In this document: positions 16,692 to 24,137 of the stretch, piece by piece | Numbering within the stretch: the stretch's first letter is position 1 | Layout: each line of letters opens with the position of its first letter | DNA from: DASSUW01 sp963835525 | GTDB lineage: Bacteria > Actinomycetota > Thermoleophilia > Solirubrobacterales > Solirubrobacteraceae | NCBI GenBank assembly: GCA_963835525.1 | Contig: CAWIFM010000008.1 | Span: forward strand, 1,364,001-1,428,000 | Length of the DNA: 64,000 nucleotides | Direction of reading: 5' to 3' | The notes under the pieces: model-generated | What the model was told of the DNA's origin: nothing | Seen by the model: the letters and a program-made list of their open reading frames with translations, nothing else | Databases searched by the model: none | Position numbers and translations under genes: made by a program

Positions 16692-18137
16692 CTATCCCGT
16701 GCGGATGGGGATCGGGTCGGAGGCCTGTGCCTGCCAGACGCGTCCGTGGCCCGCCACGGACGGTGTGTTGGTGGTCGAGACCGCGTCGGGCGCCGCGTCG
16801 ACGGTGATGGTGATCGGCGGGTAGCTCGCCCCCGGCGCCAGCACGCCGGCGCGCGTGCAGCTGACCGTCGCCGTGCCCGTGCACGTCCAGCCGTTGCCGG
16901 TGACGCTCGTCGCCGTGAGGCCGGCCGGGATCGGGTCGGTCACCGTGACGGTGCTGTCGTCCGTGGGCGAGTCGCTCACGTTGGTGACCGTCAGCGTCAG
17001 CGTGTTGCCGACCGACCCGGCATCGAACGTCGCCGGGCTGTGCGTCGCGTCGATCGTGATCGGCGACTCGGCGAAGACGTACGGCGGCGGCGGCGTGCCC
17101 GGCCGCACGAGCCGGTTGTAGGGCACCGGGTTGACGATCTCGGGGATCGCGCGGTCCGAAGCGACGTAGCGGCTGGCCACGACCTCGCCCGTGTGGTCGG
17201 TGACGCCGAAGCAGAGGCCGCGCTCGCGCGCCGCGTCGATGATCAGCCCGAGCGCCCCGACCGAGCCGGCGCCGGCCGGCGTGTCGTTCGGCCCGTCGTG
17301 GAGCAGGATCTGCGAGCCCGGCCCGAGCTGGGGCACGATCGCGCGCGCGATCTCGGCGCCGGTGCGGGCCGGCTCCCAGTCGTCGGTCTGCACGGCGCCC
17401 AGCGAGAGCGTGTAGCCGAGCCCGGAGATCAGGGCCCGGACGCGGGCGTCCGCCTCGAAGAACGGCGGCCGGAAGCCCTTGAAGGTCAGCGGGGCGCCGA
17501 TCCGCCGGAACAGCTCCTCGGTGCGCTGCACCTCGTCGAGCACGGTGGCGTCCGAGAGCTGGTTGAAGTGCGGATGCGTGTAGCTGTGGTTGAGCTGGGT
17601 GTGCCCCTCGCGCACCTGGAAGACGGGGATGTGCGGGTTGGCCGCCACCCGGAACCCGTTGTCGTAGAAGACGCCGTGCACCTGCGCGGCGCGCAGGATC
17701 GCCAGCGTCCGCGGCCGGTAGACGGACACGCCGTCGTCGAACGTGAACGCGATCCGGCTCGGGCACGAGTTGTCGATCTGGTGATCGTCCGGTCCGCCCA
17801 CGCCCGAGCGCCTGGCCGCCCGGCGGATCGCCTTGCCGTCGCGCTCGCGGACATGGCCCCGGCGCACGTATCTGCGCGTGACCGTGGCGACGTGCTCGAC
17901 GAACGCTGCGTGGCCGCGGAACGGCTCCGGCTTCCAGATGTCGTCGAGCAGCGTGCAGCCGGCCTCGCCCTCGACGTTCTGGACCCCGCTGTCTACCGCC
18001 GGCACCGGCGGCGCGAACTCGACCTTCGCGTCCGGCGACCAGCCGTTGGGACACGCGTCCTGCGCCTCCGCCGCGGCGGGCATGCAGAGAAGCCCCACCG
18101 TCGCCGCGGTCAACACCCGCCTGAATCCCGCCATCAA
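16692..18137 (-). CDS. Secreted polysaccharide deacetylase with C-terminal DUF11-type repeat
   Basis: A 481-residue exported protein with a signal peptide ending near AAAEAQ. Residues about 30-120 form a Cys-containing N-terminal module. A NodB deacetylase domain (about 125-330) has AFTFDDGVS (catalytic and metal Asp), LNHSYTHPH (metal His) and QILLHDGPND (second His). The C-terminal 110 residues are an Ig-like DUF11 repeat (TLTLTVTNVSDSPT, DPIPAGLTATSV) with a Cys pair, probably a wall-binding or spacer domain. It likely de-N-acetylates an envelope or environmental polysaccharide. The start can be either of two adjacent Met codons. It follows the M23 gene on the same strand. Confidence 0.85.
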   Translation of the reverse strand: MMAGFRRVLTAATVGLLCMPAAAEAQDACPNGWSPDAKVEFAPPVPAVDSGVQNVEGEAGCTLLDDIWKPEPFRGHAAFVEHVATVTRRYVRRGHVRERDGKAIRRAARRSGVGGPDDHQIDNSCPSRIAFTFDDGVSVYRPRTLAILRAAQVHGVFYDNGFRVAANPHIPVFQVREGHTQLNHSYTHPHFNQLSDATVLDEVQRTEELFRRIGAPLTFKGFRPPFFEADARVRALISGLGYTLSLGAVQTDDWEPARTGAEIARAIVPQLGPGSQILLHDGPNDTPAGAGSVGALGLIIDAARERGLCFGVTDHTGEVVASRYVASDRAIPEIVNPVPYNRLVRPGTPPPPYVFAESPITIDATHSPATFDAGSVGNTLTLTVTNVSDSPTDDSTVTVTDPIPAGLTATSVTGNGWTCTGTATVSCTRAGVLAPGASYPPITITVDAAPDAVSTTNTPSVAGHGRVWQAQASDPIPIRTG

Positions 18138-18174
18138 GCCCTCCCGAAGCTCGACGATCCCTGGCCGGAACGTA

Positions 18175-18684
18175 TCAGCCCGGGAGCTTCTCCCACTGCT
18201 GGAGCCGCGGCAGCGGATCGAACGGCCGGCCGCCGACCCACCAGCCCGGCGCCGTCCACAGCTCGAAGTGCAGGTGACAGCCCCAGGCGTTGCCGGTGGC
18301 GCCCACGGAGCCGATCCGCTGGTCGGTCTCCACCGTCTCGTGTGCGCGCAGGCGCGGCGTGTGCGCGAGGTGCATGTAGACGGCGTCGAGGCCGGTCTCC
18401 TTCTCGGTGAGGACGACGAAGTTGCCGCCGACGGGGTGGTAGCCGGCCTTGCGGACCTTCCCTCCCTGTGAGGCGACGACCGGCGTCCCGCACGCCGCGA
18501 ACATGTCCTGCCCGTTGTGCCCGCGCCCGCCGCCGAAGCCGTTCGTGGGGGTGCGCTCGAGGTCGTGCGGCCCGGCGATCGGGAACACGCGAACGGGGAC
18601 CGGCTCCTCGACGGCGCCGACCTCGGTCATGCCCTGCGCCACTGGCGGCCCAGAAAAAAGGAGCGCCGCGATAGCGGCGCTCAT
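18175..18684 (-). CDS. M23 (LytM-type) peptidase
   Basis: A 169-residue exported zinc endopeptidase of the lysostaphin/LytM family, which cleaves peptidoglycan cross-links. The metal motif HNGQD (HxxxD), VYMHL and the HLHFEL catalytic His motif are all present in correct order. The N-terminus MSAAIAALLFSGPPVAQG is a short signal-like segment, preceded by AGGGGA about 9 bases upstream. The first eight codons also encode a perfect intrinsic-terminator hairpin (see that entry), so either expression is attenuated or the true start differs. It lies upstream of the secreted deacetylase on the same strand, making a cell-wall pair. Confidence 0.83.
   Translation of the reverse strand: MSAAIAALLFSGPPVAQGMTEVGAVEEPVPVRVFPIAGPHDLERTPTNGFGGGRGHNGQDMFAACGTPVVASQGGKVRKAGYHPVGGNFVVLTEKETGLDAVYMHLAHTPRLRAHETVETDQRIGSVGATGNAWGCHLHFELWTAPGWWVGGRPFDPLPRLQQWEKLPG
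18654..18682 (-). terminator. Intrinsic terminator overlapping the M23 start
   Basis: On the minus strand GAGCGCCGC and GCGGCGCTC form a perfect 9-bp stem with a 4-base loop, followed after one base by TTTTTT. This is the strongest intrinsic terminator seen in the window. It sits about 55 bases downstream of the small secreted gene, so it can end that transcript, yet it is also the coding start of the M23 gene. Just upstream a CCCC/GGGG pair (18709-18712/18695-18698) could mask the M23 ribosome site. Together these look like an attenuator or riboregulator. Confidence 0.6.
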
Positions 18685-18736
18685 GACTGCGGATCCCCTG
18701 CTAATGACGGGGTTCAGTGTAGAAGACCGCTCAGTT

Positions 18737-18987
18737 CTACCCGAAGCGGAACACGTCCGTCGCGGCGTCCCCGAGGTACTCGTCGCCCTTCCAGACGTCG
18801 GCGTACGCGTACCACCGGCCCGGCGCCAGGCTGGCCGTGCAGGTCTTCGTGCGGCCGGCCCACGACGGTGGAGCTGTTGTTCCGCCAGAACTTCGTGATC
18901 TGCTTCTCGCGGTACTCGGCCTGGGCGGACGCTGGAGCGACGAGGACGCCCGCGGCGATGCAGGCGGTCAGCGGAGTTGCGTATCAC
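18737..18987 (-). pseudogene. Small secreted protein, frameshifted twice
   Basis: This is an open segment of about 83 codons broken by two single-base shifts. MIRNS in one frame is followed, after dropping one base near 18971, by LTACIAAGVLVAPASAQAEY, a good signal peptide. The mature part EKQITKFWRNNSSTV changes frame near 18855 and continues as CTASLAPGRWYAYADVWKGDEYLGDAATDVFRFG. No family is recognised. The stop is followed by the terminator at 18682-18654. Two indels in so short a gene suggest decay or poor base calling here. Confidence 0.5.
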
Positions 18988-19039
18988 CGCGACTGCACGC
19001 TCACGAAACCACCAGTGCGTCGTGCCCGGTCATCGCTCC

Positions 19040-19774
19040 ATGTCCTCTCCCGCTCGCGACGCCTATGACGCCGCCGCCGACATCTACGACGACTTCACCG
19101 CCGACCACGACTACGACGGCTGGACAGCGCTGATCGAGCGGCAGGCGCGGGCCCACGGGCTCGCCGGCGACCGCCTGCTCGACGTGGGCTGTGGGACCGG
19201 CAACAGCTTCCTGCCCTTCCTCGAGCGGGGCTACCGGGTGACGGCCTGTGACATCTCGCCGCGGATGCTGGCGCGCGCCCGTGCCAAGTGCCGCGGCCGC
19301 GCGCGGCTGTCGGTCGCCGACCTGCGGTCGCTCCCGCGCCTGGGGAGCTTCGACCTCGTCCTCGCCATCGACGACGTGCTCAACTACCTGACGGCCGCCG
19401 ACCTGCCGGCTGCGTTCCGTGGCCTGGCGGCGAACCTCGCGGCCGAGGGCGTGCTCGTGTTCGACGTCAACACGGAGCTCACGTACCGGACGTTCTTCGC
19501 GGACCGCCGACGGCAAGGGACGCTGACGTGGAACGGCCATGTCGATGCCGAGCGGTTCCGGGCCGGCGACTCGGCGCGCGCGACACTCGGCGCAGGCGGC
19601 CGCCGCCCCAGCCGGCACGTCCAGCATCACCATCCGCCGCGAGTCGTCGAGCGAGCGTTGGGCGCCGCCGGCCTGCGCGCCCTCGCGGCTGCGGGCATGG
19701 ACCTCACGGGGACGCTCGGCGCTCCGGTCGACGAGACGGTCCACACGAAGGCGCTGTATGTGTGCAGGCGGTGA
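19040..19774 (+). CDS. Class I SAM-dependent methyltransferase
   Basis: A 244-residue cytosolic methyltransferase. Motif I is LLDVGCGTGNS, the strand-2 acid is TACDISPRM, and SFDLVLAIDDVLNYL, followed by GVLVFDVNT, fits the Methyltransf_25 group often found next to tailoring genes. The MSSPARDAYDAAADIYDDF start is preferred to an upstream ATG because family proteins begin at the YD..A..YD motif. A middle segment (about 165-195) is weakly conserved, so a compensated frameshift there cannot be excluded. The 3-prime end overlaps the convergent E1-like gene by 71 bases. Confidence 0.82.
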   Translation: MSSPARDAYDAAADIYDDFTADHDYDGWTALIERQARAHGLAGDRLLDVGCGTGNSFLPFLERGYRVTACDISPRMLARARAKCRGRARLSVADLRSLPRLGSFDLVLAIDDVLNYLTAADLPAAFRGLAANLAAEGVLVFDVNTELTYRTFFADRRRQGTLTWNGHVDAERFRAGDSARATLGAGGRRPSRHVQHHHPPRVVERALGAAGLRALAAAGMDLTGTLGAPVDETVHTKALYVCRR

Positions 19775-20876
19775 TGCTCGCGGGCTCGAGGCGGCTCTCG
19801 AACGTTGCGAGGTCGAACACGAGCGACCGGTCGATGGTGCACGGGGCATGGGCCCCGGTCAGGTGATGGACGACCTCGGTGGCGATCAGCGTCCCGATCA
19901 GCCCGGACGCCGTGCCGAGCGTGGGCGACGGCCGCCGGCGCGCCGCCCGGAACGCCTCCAGCTCGGCGGCGAGCGGGAACCGCGCGCGATCCTCCTGCTC
20001 GACGCAGTCCAGGCACGGCGACCGGCCCGGGATCCGCATCGGGCCGACGCGCACGAGCGGAGGATGCTGCGCCGCCGTGATGTGCGGGATGCCGTGCGCG
20101 CGGCACGCGCGGTCGATCCACCGGGGGAGCTCGTACATCGGCCAGTCGGCGGTCTCGACCACGAAGTCGCAGCCCTCGACGGCCTCCGCCACGTCGTCGG
20201 CCGATCGCAGCCGGCGCCGGCGTGCGTCGAGTGCCGTGGCCGGGTTGAAGCGGCGCAGCGCGTCGGCGGCGGCGTGCACCTTGGGCCGCCCGACGTCGCC
20301 GGCGGCGAAGAGGATCTGCCGGTTGAGGTTGCTGAGCTCGACGACGTCGTCGTCCACCAGCACGAACCGCCCGGCGCCGGCGCACGAGAGAGCGGCCGCG
20401 GCCCAGCAGCCCAGGCCGCCGACGCCGACGATCGCGATGCTCGCACGGGCGAGGCGCTCCTGGGCGGCGAGCACGTCGGCTCGGGCCGGGAAGCGGTCGC
20501 TGAGCCACGCGAGCTGGCGGTCGAGGCGCTCGAGCTCGGCGGCGCCGAGGACGCCGGGGGGCGCCGGCACGACGTGGTGGTGGACGAGTTCGTGTGCGCC
20601 CAATTGCTCGATCGCGGCGCGCACCTCGCCGACGGGCATCGACGTGCGGGAAGCGAGCTCGGTCGCCGTCAGGGCGTGGCCGTCGAGGGCTTCGAGAAGC
20701 GAACGCTCGCGCTGGGGGCAGTCACGGATCACGAAGCGAGCCGTCGTACCGCCGTCGAGCAGATAGAGATGGCCGTCGGACGCGGCGAACGGCTCGATCG
20801 ACGGGCGCAGGGTCACGCGCGGCTCGCCGTGGGCGGGGCCGGCCGCGGTCGCGGCCGGCCGCCGGGCGGGGGTCAC
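19704..20876 (-). CDS. E1-like adenylyltransferase with N-terminal leader-binding-like domain
   Basis: A 390-residue ThiF/MoeB/MccB-superfamily enzyme. Residues about 23-103 form a small beta/winged-helix module (HLYLLDGG, FVIRDCPQRERSLLEALDG, TATELASR, AAIEQLGAHELV) like the RiPP-recognition N-terminus of MccB and YcaO-linked ThiF partners. The adenylation core has GVGGLG (151-156), VLVDDDVVELSNLNRQILF and GRPKV. One Cys pair (CLDC, 288/291) is present; the second zinc CxxC of MoeB/ThiF is not clear. The GTG start overlaps the TGA of the 21-codon peptide gene (GTGA), so translation is coupled. No thiamine or molybdopterin genes adjoin. The best reading is a peptide-activating enzyme that adenylates the small peptide or its product. 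Confidence 0.82.
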   Translation of the reverse strand: MTPARRPAATAAGPAHGEPRVTLRPSIEPFAASDGHLYLLDGGTTARFVIRDCPQRERSLLEALDGHALTATELASRTSMPVGEVRAAIEQLGAHELVHHHVVPAPPGVLGAAELERLDRQLAWLSDRFPARADVLAAQERLARASIAIVGVGGLGCWAAAALSCAGAGRFVLVDDDVVELSNLNRQILFAAGDVGRPKVHAAADALRRFNPATALDARRRRLRSADDVAEAVEGCDFVVETADWPMYELPRWIDRACRAHGIPHITAAQHPPLVRVGPMRIPGRSPCLDCVEQEDRARFPLAAELEAFRAARRRPSPTLGTASGLIGTLIATEVVHHLTGAHAPCTIDRSLVFDLATFESRLEPASITACTHTAPSCGPSRRPERRASP

Positions 20877-20938
20877 ATCCCCTTCTGGATCGAGGACTCG
20901 GGGACGAGCGGCAGGTCGATCGGCTCGATGCGGAGCAT
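20873..20938 (-). CDS. 21-residue putative RiPP precursor peptide
   Basis: This 21-codon open frame starts MLRIEPIDLPLVPE and ends QKGM. It is preceded by AAGGAGGTGA (20950-20941), the full anti-anti-SD sequence, with ideal spacing. Its stop TGA overlaps the GTG of the E1-like gene by four bases, the arrangement expected for a substrate made in excess over its enzyme. The sequence has no Cys and few modifiable side chains apart from Ser-Ser, Lys, Asp and Glu. An MccB-like enzyme would act on the C-terminus or on an internal carboxylate. An alternative is a pure leader peptide for translational coupling. I recognise no homologue. Confidence 0.65.
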   Translation of the reverse strand: MLRIEPIDLPLVPESSIQKGM

Positions 20939-20940
20939 GG

Positions 20941-20950
20941 TCACCTCCTT
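20941..20950 (-). promoter_or_regulatory. Perfect Shine-Dalgarno for the 21-residue peptide
   Basis: AAGGAGGTGA is complementary to the whole anti-SD tail of 16S rRNA and sits two bases before the ATG, so the GGAGG core is 5 bases away. It is far stronger than other ribosome sites in the window and decides that the tiny frame is translated. Confidence 0.8.
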
Positions 20951-21034
20951 GGGTCATCGGACGCCCCCGCCGGTCGCGGCGGGCAGGCGCGCAGAGGTCG
21001 CAGAGCGGCTCATGCCCGACTAGACCCGGCTGGA

Positions 21035-21054
21035 CCTCCGGATGGTTTCGGAGG
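21035..21054. promoter_or_regulatory. Inverted repeat between peptide gene and ArsR-like regulator
   Basis: CCTCCG and CGGAGG are perfect 6-base arms around GATGGTTT, in the 204-base divergent gap between the peptide/E1 operon (minus) and the helix-turn-helix gene (plus). The divergent position suggests an operator for that regulator. Confidence 0.4.
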
Positions 21055-21142
21055 CTCCATTAGTCTGGTGGTTGCACCGGCAGGTTCCCGATCGGATACC
21101 TTGCAGCGGGAATCGGCGAGCGGATTGCCGAATTCATTCACC

Positions 21143-21775
21143 ATGACCGCGTCGTCGACCGAGCCACAGTTGGATCAGCGTCTGGTGCGCGTGCTCGCGC
21201 ACCCGCTGCGCCAGCAGCTGCTCATCATGCTCCACAAGCACGGCGTGTCGAGCCCGCGAGAGCTCGCCGTGCGCAGCGGGGAGCGGCTACCGAACGTCAG
21301 CTACCACATGCGCGTCCTCCGGGATGCCGGCTGCATCGAGCTCGTTCGCACCGAGCCGCGACGCGGGGCGATCGAGCACTTCTACCGCGCGAGCGCCCGG
21401 CCGATCCTCGACGACGCGCAGTGGGCGGGGCTGCCGATCTCCGTACGCCGGGCGCTCTTCGGGCAGACGCTGCGCGAGCTGTGGGACGACGTCCTGGCCG
21501 CGGCGAACACCGGTGGCTTCGACGACCCGCAGGCGCACGTGAGCCGCACGTGGTTCCAGCTCGACGAGATCGCGTGGAACGAGCTCGTCGACGTGATGGC
21601 GGGCGTGCTGGACACGGCCTTCGAGCTGCACGCCCAGTCCGCGGCGCGGCTGGGCCGCGGCGGCGACCAGGCGAACGCGCGGAGGGTCGCGATGGGCGTT
21701 CTGCTGTTCGAGCGTGGCGAGACGGCGGCGCCGCTCCCGAAGCCGGCGAAGCGCGCGAAGGCCCGCAAGGGCTGA
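21143..21775 (+). CDS. ArsR-like winged helix-turn-helix regulator
   Basis: A 210-residue DNA-binding protein. The wHTH spans about residues 10-80: LVRVLAHPLRQQLLIMLHKHG, ELAVRSGERLPNVSYHMRVLRDAG, then the wing RRGAIEHFYRA. The C-terminal half (PILDDAQW onward, helical, ending with a Lys/Arg/Pro-rich tail) is common in actinobacterial ArsR/PadR-like proteins and probably dimerises or binds a ligand. There are no metal-binding Cys clusters. It is divergent from the peptide/E1 pair across a gap with an inverted repeat, so it may control that pair. The ATG follows an AT-rich patch without a clear SD. Confidence 0.82.
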   Translation: MTASSTEPQLDQRLVRVLAHPLRQQLLIMLHKHGVSSPRELAVRSGERLPNVSYHMRVLRDAGCIELVRTEPRRGAIEHFYRASARPILDDAQWAGLPISVRRALFGQTLRELWDDVLAAANTGGFDDPQAHVSRTWFQLDEIAWNELVDVMAGVLDTAFELHAQSAARLGRGGDQANARRVAMGVLLFERGETAAPLPKPAKRAKARKG

Positions 21776-21787
21776 CGCGGCGCCGGG

Positions 21788-22274
21788 TCACGCCTCGTCC
21801 GCGAGGATCTGCTCGAGCCGCCGCCGGGCGCGGTGGAGGCGCACCTTCACGGTTCCCTCCGGCATCGCCACCGCGCCGGCGATCCGCCGGGTCGTCTGAT
21901 CGTCGCCATAGCGGCGCGAGATCAGCTCGCGGTCGATGGGGGCGAGCTCGGCGACGGCGGCGGTGACGGCGAGGCGCTCGACCGTCTCGTCGGCGCCCGA
22001 TGGCTCGGACGGCTCGTAGCCCGCAGGCATGGGCGACGCGCGCCGGCGCGCGGCCAGCCGGGCTGCCTCGCGCTGGCAGATGCGGCTGAGCCACGGCCAC
22101 GGCCGGGCAGGGTCGTTGCACTGGTGCCGCATGCGCCACGCGCGCATGGCGGCTTCCTGCGCGACGTCCTGCGGGTCCTCCCCCGCAGGCGTCCAGCGGA
22201 CGGCCTGACGCTGGCAGAAGCGGATGATCGCGACCCAGTCCCAGTCGCGCGATGGTGAGGTGTTCGAACGACAT
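21788..22274 (-). pseudogene. ECF-type RNA polymerase sigma factor, frameshifted
   Basis: A short sigma-70-family protein. Region 2 reads DWDWVAIIRFCQRQAVRW, then EDPQDVAQEAAMRAW, PWPWLSRICQREAARL. Region 4 is AELAPIDRELISRRY and MPEGTVKVRLHRARRRLEQIL. This frame has no start codon before an upstream stop, but ATG at 22274 gives MSFEHLTIAR, which joins DWDWV if one base is added near 22247. I therefore read it as one gene of about 162 codons with a single-base shift. A shorter in-frame start at 22147 would lack region 2. No anti-sigma gene adjoins. Confidence 0.72.
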
Positions 22275-22365
22275 CCGCTACACGGTGGGCGAACTTGATC
22301 GTTCGGGCGAGATCGCGCGTGAAAGCGTGCCCACTATGCGGCAAATCGATCTACTGCGAACACGG

Positions 22366-22527
22366 TCACGCCGCCCAGATGACGATCAGCGGACCCAGCA
22401 GGAGCAGGCTCGCCGCGATCAGCGCCGCGAGCGCGTCCTCCGGCACACGCTCGGCGACGCACGCGGGGTGGCAGTCGTCGAGCCGCGGTCCATCGATCGC
22501 GCCGCCGCAGATCGCGCAGAGGCTCAT
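22366..22527 (-). CDS. 53-residue zinc-ribbon plus membrane-helix protein
   Basis: A short gene coupled to the acyl-CoA synthetase: its ATG overlaps that gene's TGA as ATGA. The N-terminus MSLCAICGGAIDG with a later DDCHPAC gives four Cys plus a His in a zinc-ribbon pattern. The C-terminal half (LAALIAASLLLLGPLIVIW) is one membrane helix. It is probably a small inner-membrane protein with a cytoplasmic zinc knuckle. Function is unknown; co-translation suggests a link to membrane fatty-acid activation. Confidence 0.7.
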   Translation of the reverse strand: MSLCAICGGAIDGPRLDDCHPACVAERVPEDALAALIAASLLLLGPLIVIWAA

Positions 22528-24137
22528 GCCGGCACCGCGTCGGGACCGAGCTCCGCGATCGCGATCTCCCGCATCCGGAACTTCCGGATCTTGCCGGTGA
22601 TGGTCATCGGGAAGGCGTCGACGAGCCTCCAGTAGCGGGGGATCTTGTAGGTCGCGATCCGGCCGCGGCAGGCCGCGACGAGGTGCTCCTCGGTCAGCAC
22701 CGCGCCCTCGCGCAGCTTGACCCAGGCCATCACCTCCTCGCCGTAGCGCTCGCTCGGCACCCCGATGACGTGGGCGTCGCTCACCTCGGGCAGGCCGTGG
22801 AGGAACTCCTCGATCTCGCGCGGGTAGACGTTCTCGCCGCCGCGGATGATCATGTCCTTGATCCGGCCGACGATCCTCAGGTAGCCGTCGCCGTCCATGA
22901 CCGCGAGGTCACCGCTGTGCATCCAGCCGGCGGCGTTGATCGCCGCGGCGGTCGCCGCCTCGTCGTCCCAGTAACCGTGCATGACGCTGTAGCCGCGCGT
23001 GCACTGCTCGCCCGCGACGCCGCGCGGGACGATCGCGCCGGTCTCCGGGTCGATCACCTTCACCTCGACGTGCGGGTGGACGCGGCCGACCGTCTCCACG
23101 CGCTTGTCGAGCGGGTCGTCGAGCGCCGTCTGCGTCGAGACCGGCGAGGTCTCGGTCATGCCGCAGATGATCGTCACCTGCTCCATGTGCATCCGCGACT
23201 GGACCTGCTTCATCAGCTCGGCCGGGCACGGCGCGCCGCCCATCATCCCGGTCCGCAGGCTCGTGAGGTCGAACTGCTCGAAGCGCGGATGCTCGAGCGC
23301 GGCGATGAACATGGTCGGCACGCCGTAGAGCGATGTGCAGCGCTCCGCGGCGACCGCCTCGAGGACCGCCCCCTCGTCGAACGACTCGCTCGGGACGACC
23401 ATGCACGCGCCGTGGCCGGCGCAGGCGAGCGTGCCGAGGACCATGCCGAACGTGTGGTAGAAGGGCACCGGGACGCACACCCGGTCGCGCTCGCTGTAGC
23501 CCAGCACGCGCCCACTGAAGTAGGCGTTGTTGAGGATGTTGTGGTGCGTCAGGGTGGCGCCCTTGGGCGCCCCCGTCGTGCCCGACGTGTACTGGACGTT
23601 GATCGGGTCGTCGAAGTCGAGCGTCGCCTCGCGGGCGGCCAGCTCGGCGTCGGAGACGCGCGCGCCCTCCGCCAGGAACGACTCCCAGTCGTCTTCGAGC
23701 ACGATCGTGTCGCAGCGGGCTCGCGACTCCGCGAGCATCGCGACGTAGTCCGCACCCCGGAAGCCGCGGGCCATGACCAGCAGGCTCACGCCGGCCTTGC
23801 CCAGGGCGTGGGCGAGCTCGGCGGCCTTGTAGGCCGGGTTGACGGTGACCAGGATCGCGCCGACCCGGGCGGTGGCGAACTGCGTCACGACCCACTCGTA
23901 GCGGTTCGGCGCCCAGATCCCGACGCGGTCGCCCTTCCCGACCCCGCGGGCGAGCAATGCTCGCGCCGCGGAGTCGACCTCGAGCCACAGCTCGCGGTAG
24001 GTGGCCCGGTAGTGCTGGTGGGCGACGACGAGCGCCTCGCGCTCGCCGAAGCGCTCCACCGTGCGGCGCAGGTTCGCGCCGATCGTCTCGCCGAGCAGGG
24101 GCACGTCGCTCGTCCCGTGGGCGTAGGAGGCCGTCAT
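22524..24137 (-). CDS. Fatty-acyl-CoA synthetase (AMP-binding)
   Basis: A 537-residue ANL-superfamily ligase that activates carboxylic acids as acyl-AMP and then acyl-CoA. The P-loop YTSGTTGAPKG, the A5 motif GMTETSP, the A7 motif HSGDLAVMDGDGYLRIVGR and the A10 catalytic Lys in MTITGKIRKF are all present. The sequence most resembles medium/long-chain fatty-acyl-CoA synthases (FadD3/AcsF type). The start MTASYAHGT overlaps the upstream RTX-like gene stop (ATGA). The C-terminus is coupled to the 53-residue zinc-ribbon protein. Confidence 0.92.
   Translation of the reverse strand: MTASYAHGTSDVPLLGETIGANLRRTVERFGEREALVVAHQHYRATYRELWLEVDSAARALLARGVGKGDRVGIWAPNRYEWVVTQFATARVGAILVTVNPAYKAAELAHALGKAGVSLLVMARGFRGADYVAMLAESRARCDTIVLEDDWESFLAEGARVSDAELAAREATLDFDDPINVQYTSGTTGAPKGATLTHHNILNNAYFSGRVLGYSERDRVCVPVPFYHTFGMVLGTLACAGHGACMVVPSESFDEGAVLEAVAAERCTSLYGVPTMFIAALEHPRFEQFDLTSLRTGMMGGAPCPAELMKQVQSRMHMEQVTIICGMTETSPVSTQTALDDPLDKRVETVGRVHPHVEVKVIDPETGAIVPRGVAGEQCTRGYSVMHGYWDDEAATAAAINAAGWMHSGDLAVMDGDGYLRIVGRIKDMIIRGGENVYPREIEEFLHGLPEVSDAHVIGVPSERYGEEVMAWVKLREGAVLTEEHLVAACRGRIATYKIPRYWRLVDAFPMTITGKIRKFRMREIAIAELGPDAVPA

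Noticed and set aside
19704..20876. E1-like gene as ThiF or MoeB of thiamine or molybdopterin synthesis
   Set aside because: No ThiS/MoaD-type protein or pathway gene is near, the second zinc CxxC is not clear, and there is an extra N-terminal leader-binding-like domain. The coupled 21-residue peptide gives a better explanation.
22295..22600. Plus-strand open frame with CPLCGKSIYC and CEHGH, zinc-ribbon-like
   Set aside because: It lies antisense to the ECF sigma start, the 53-residue gene and the end of the synthetase. After the Cys motif its sequence is low-complexity Ser/Arg/Ala, typical of antisense frames in high-GC DNA. The minus-strand genes have clear families and couplings.
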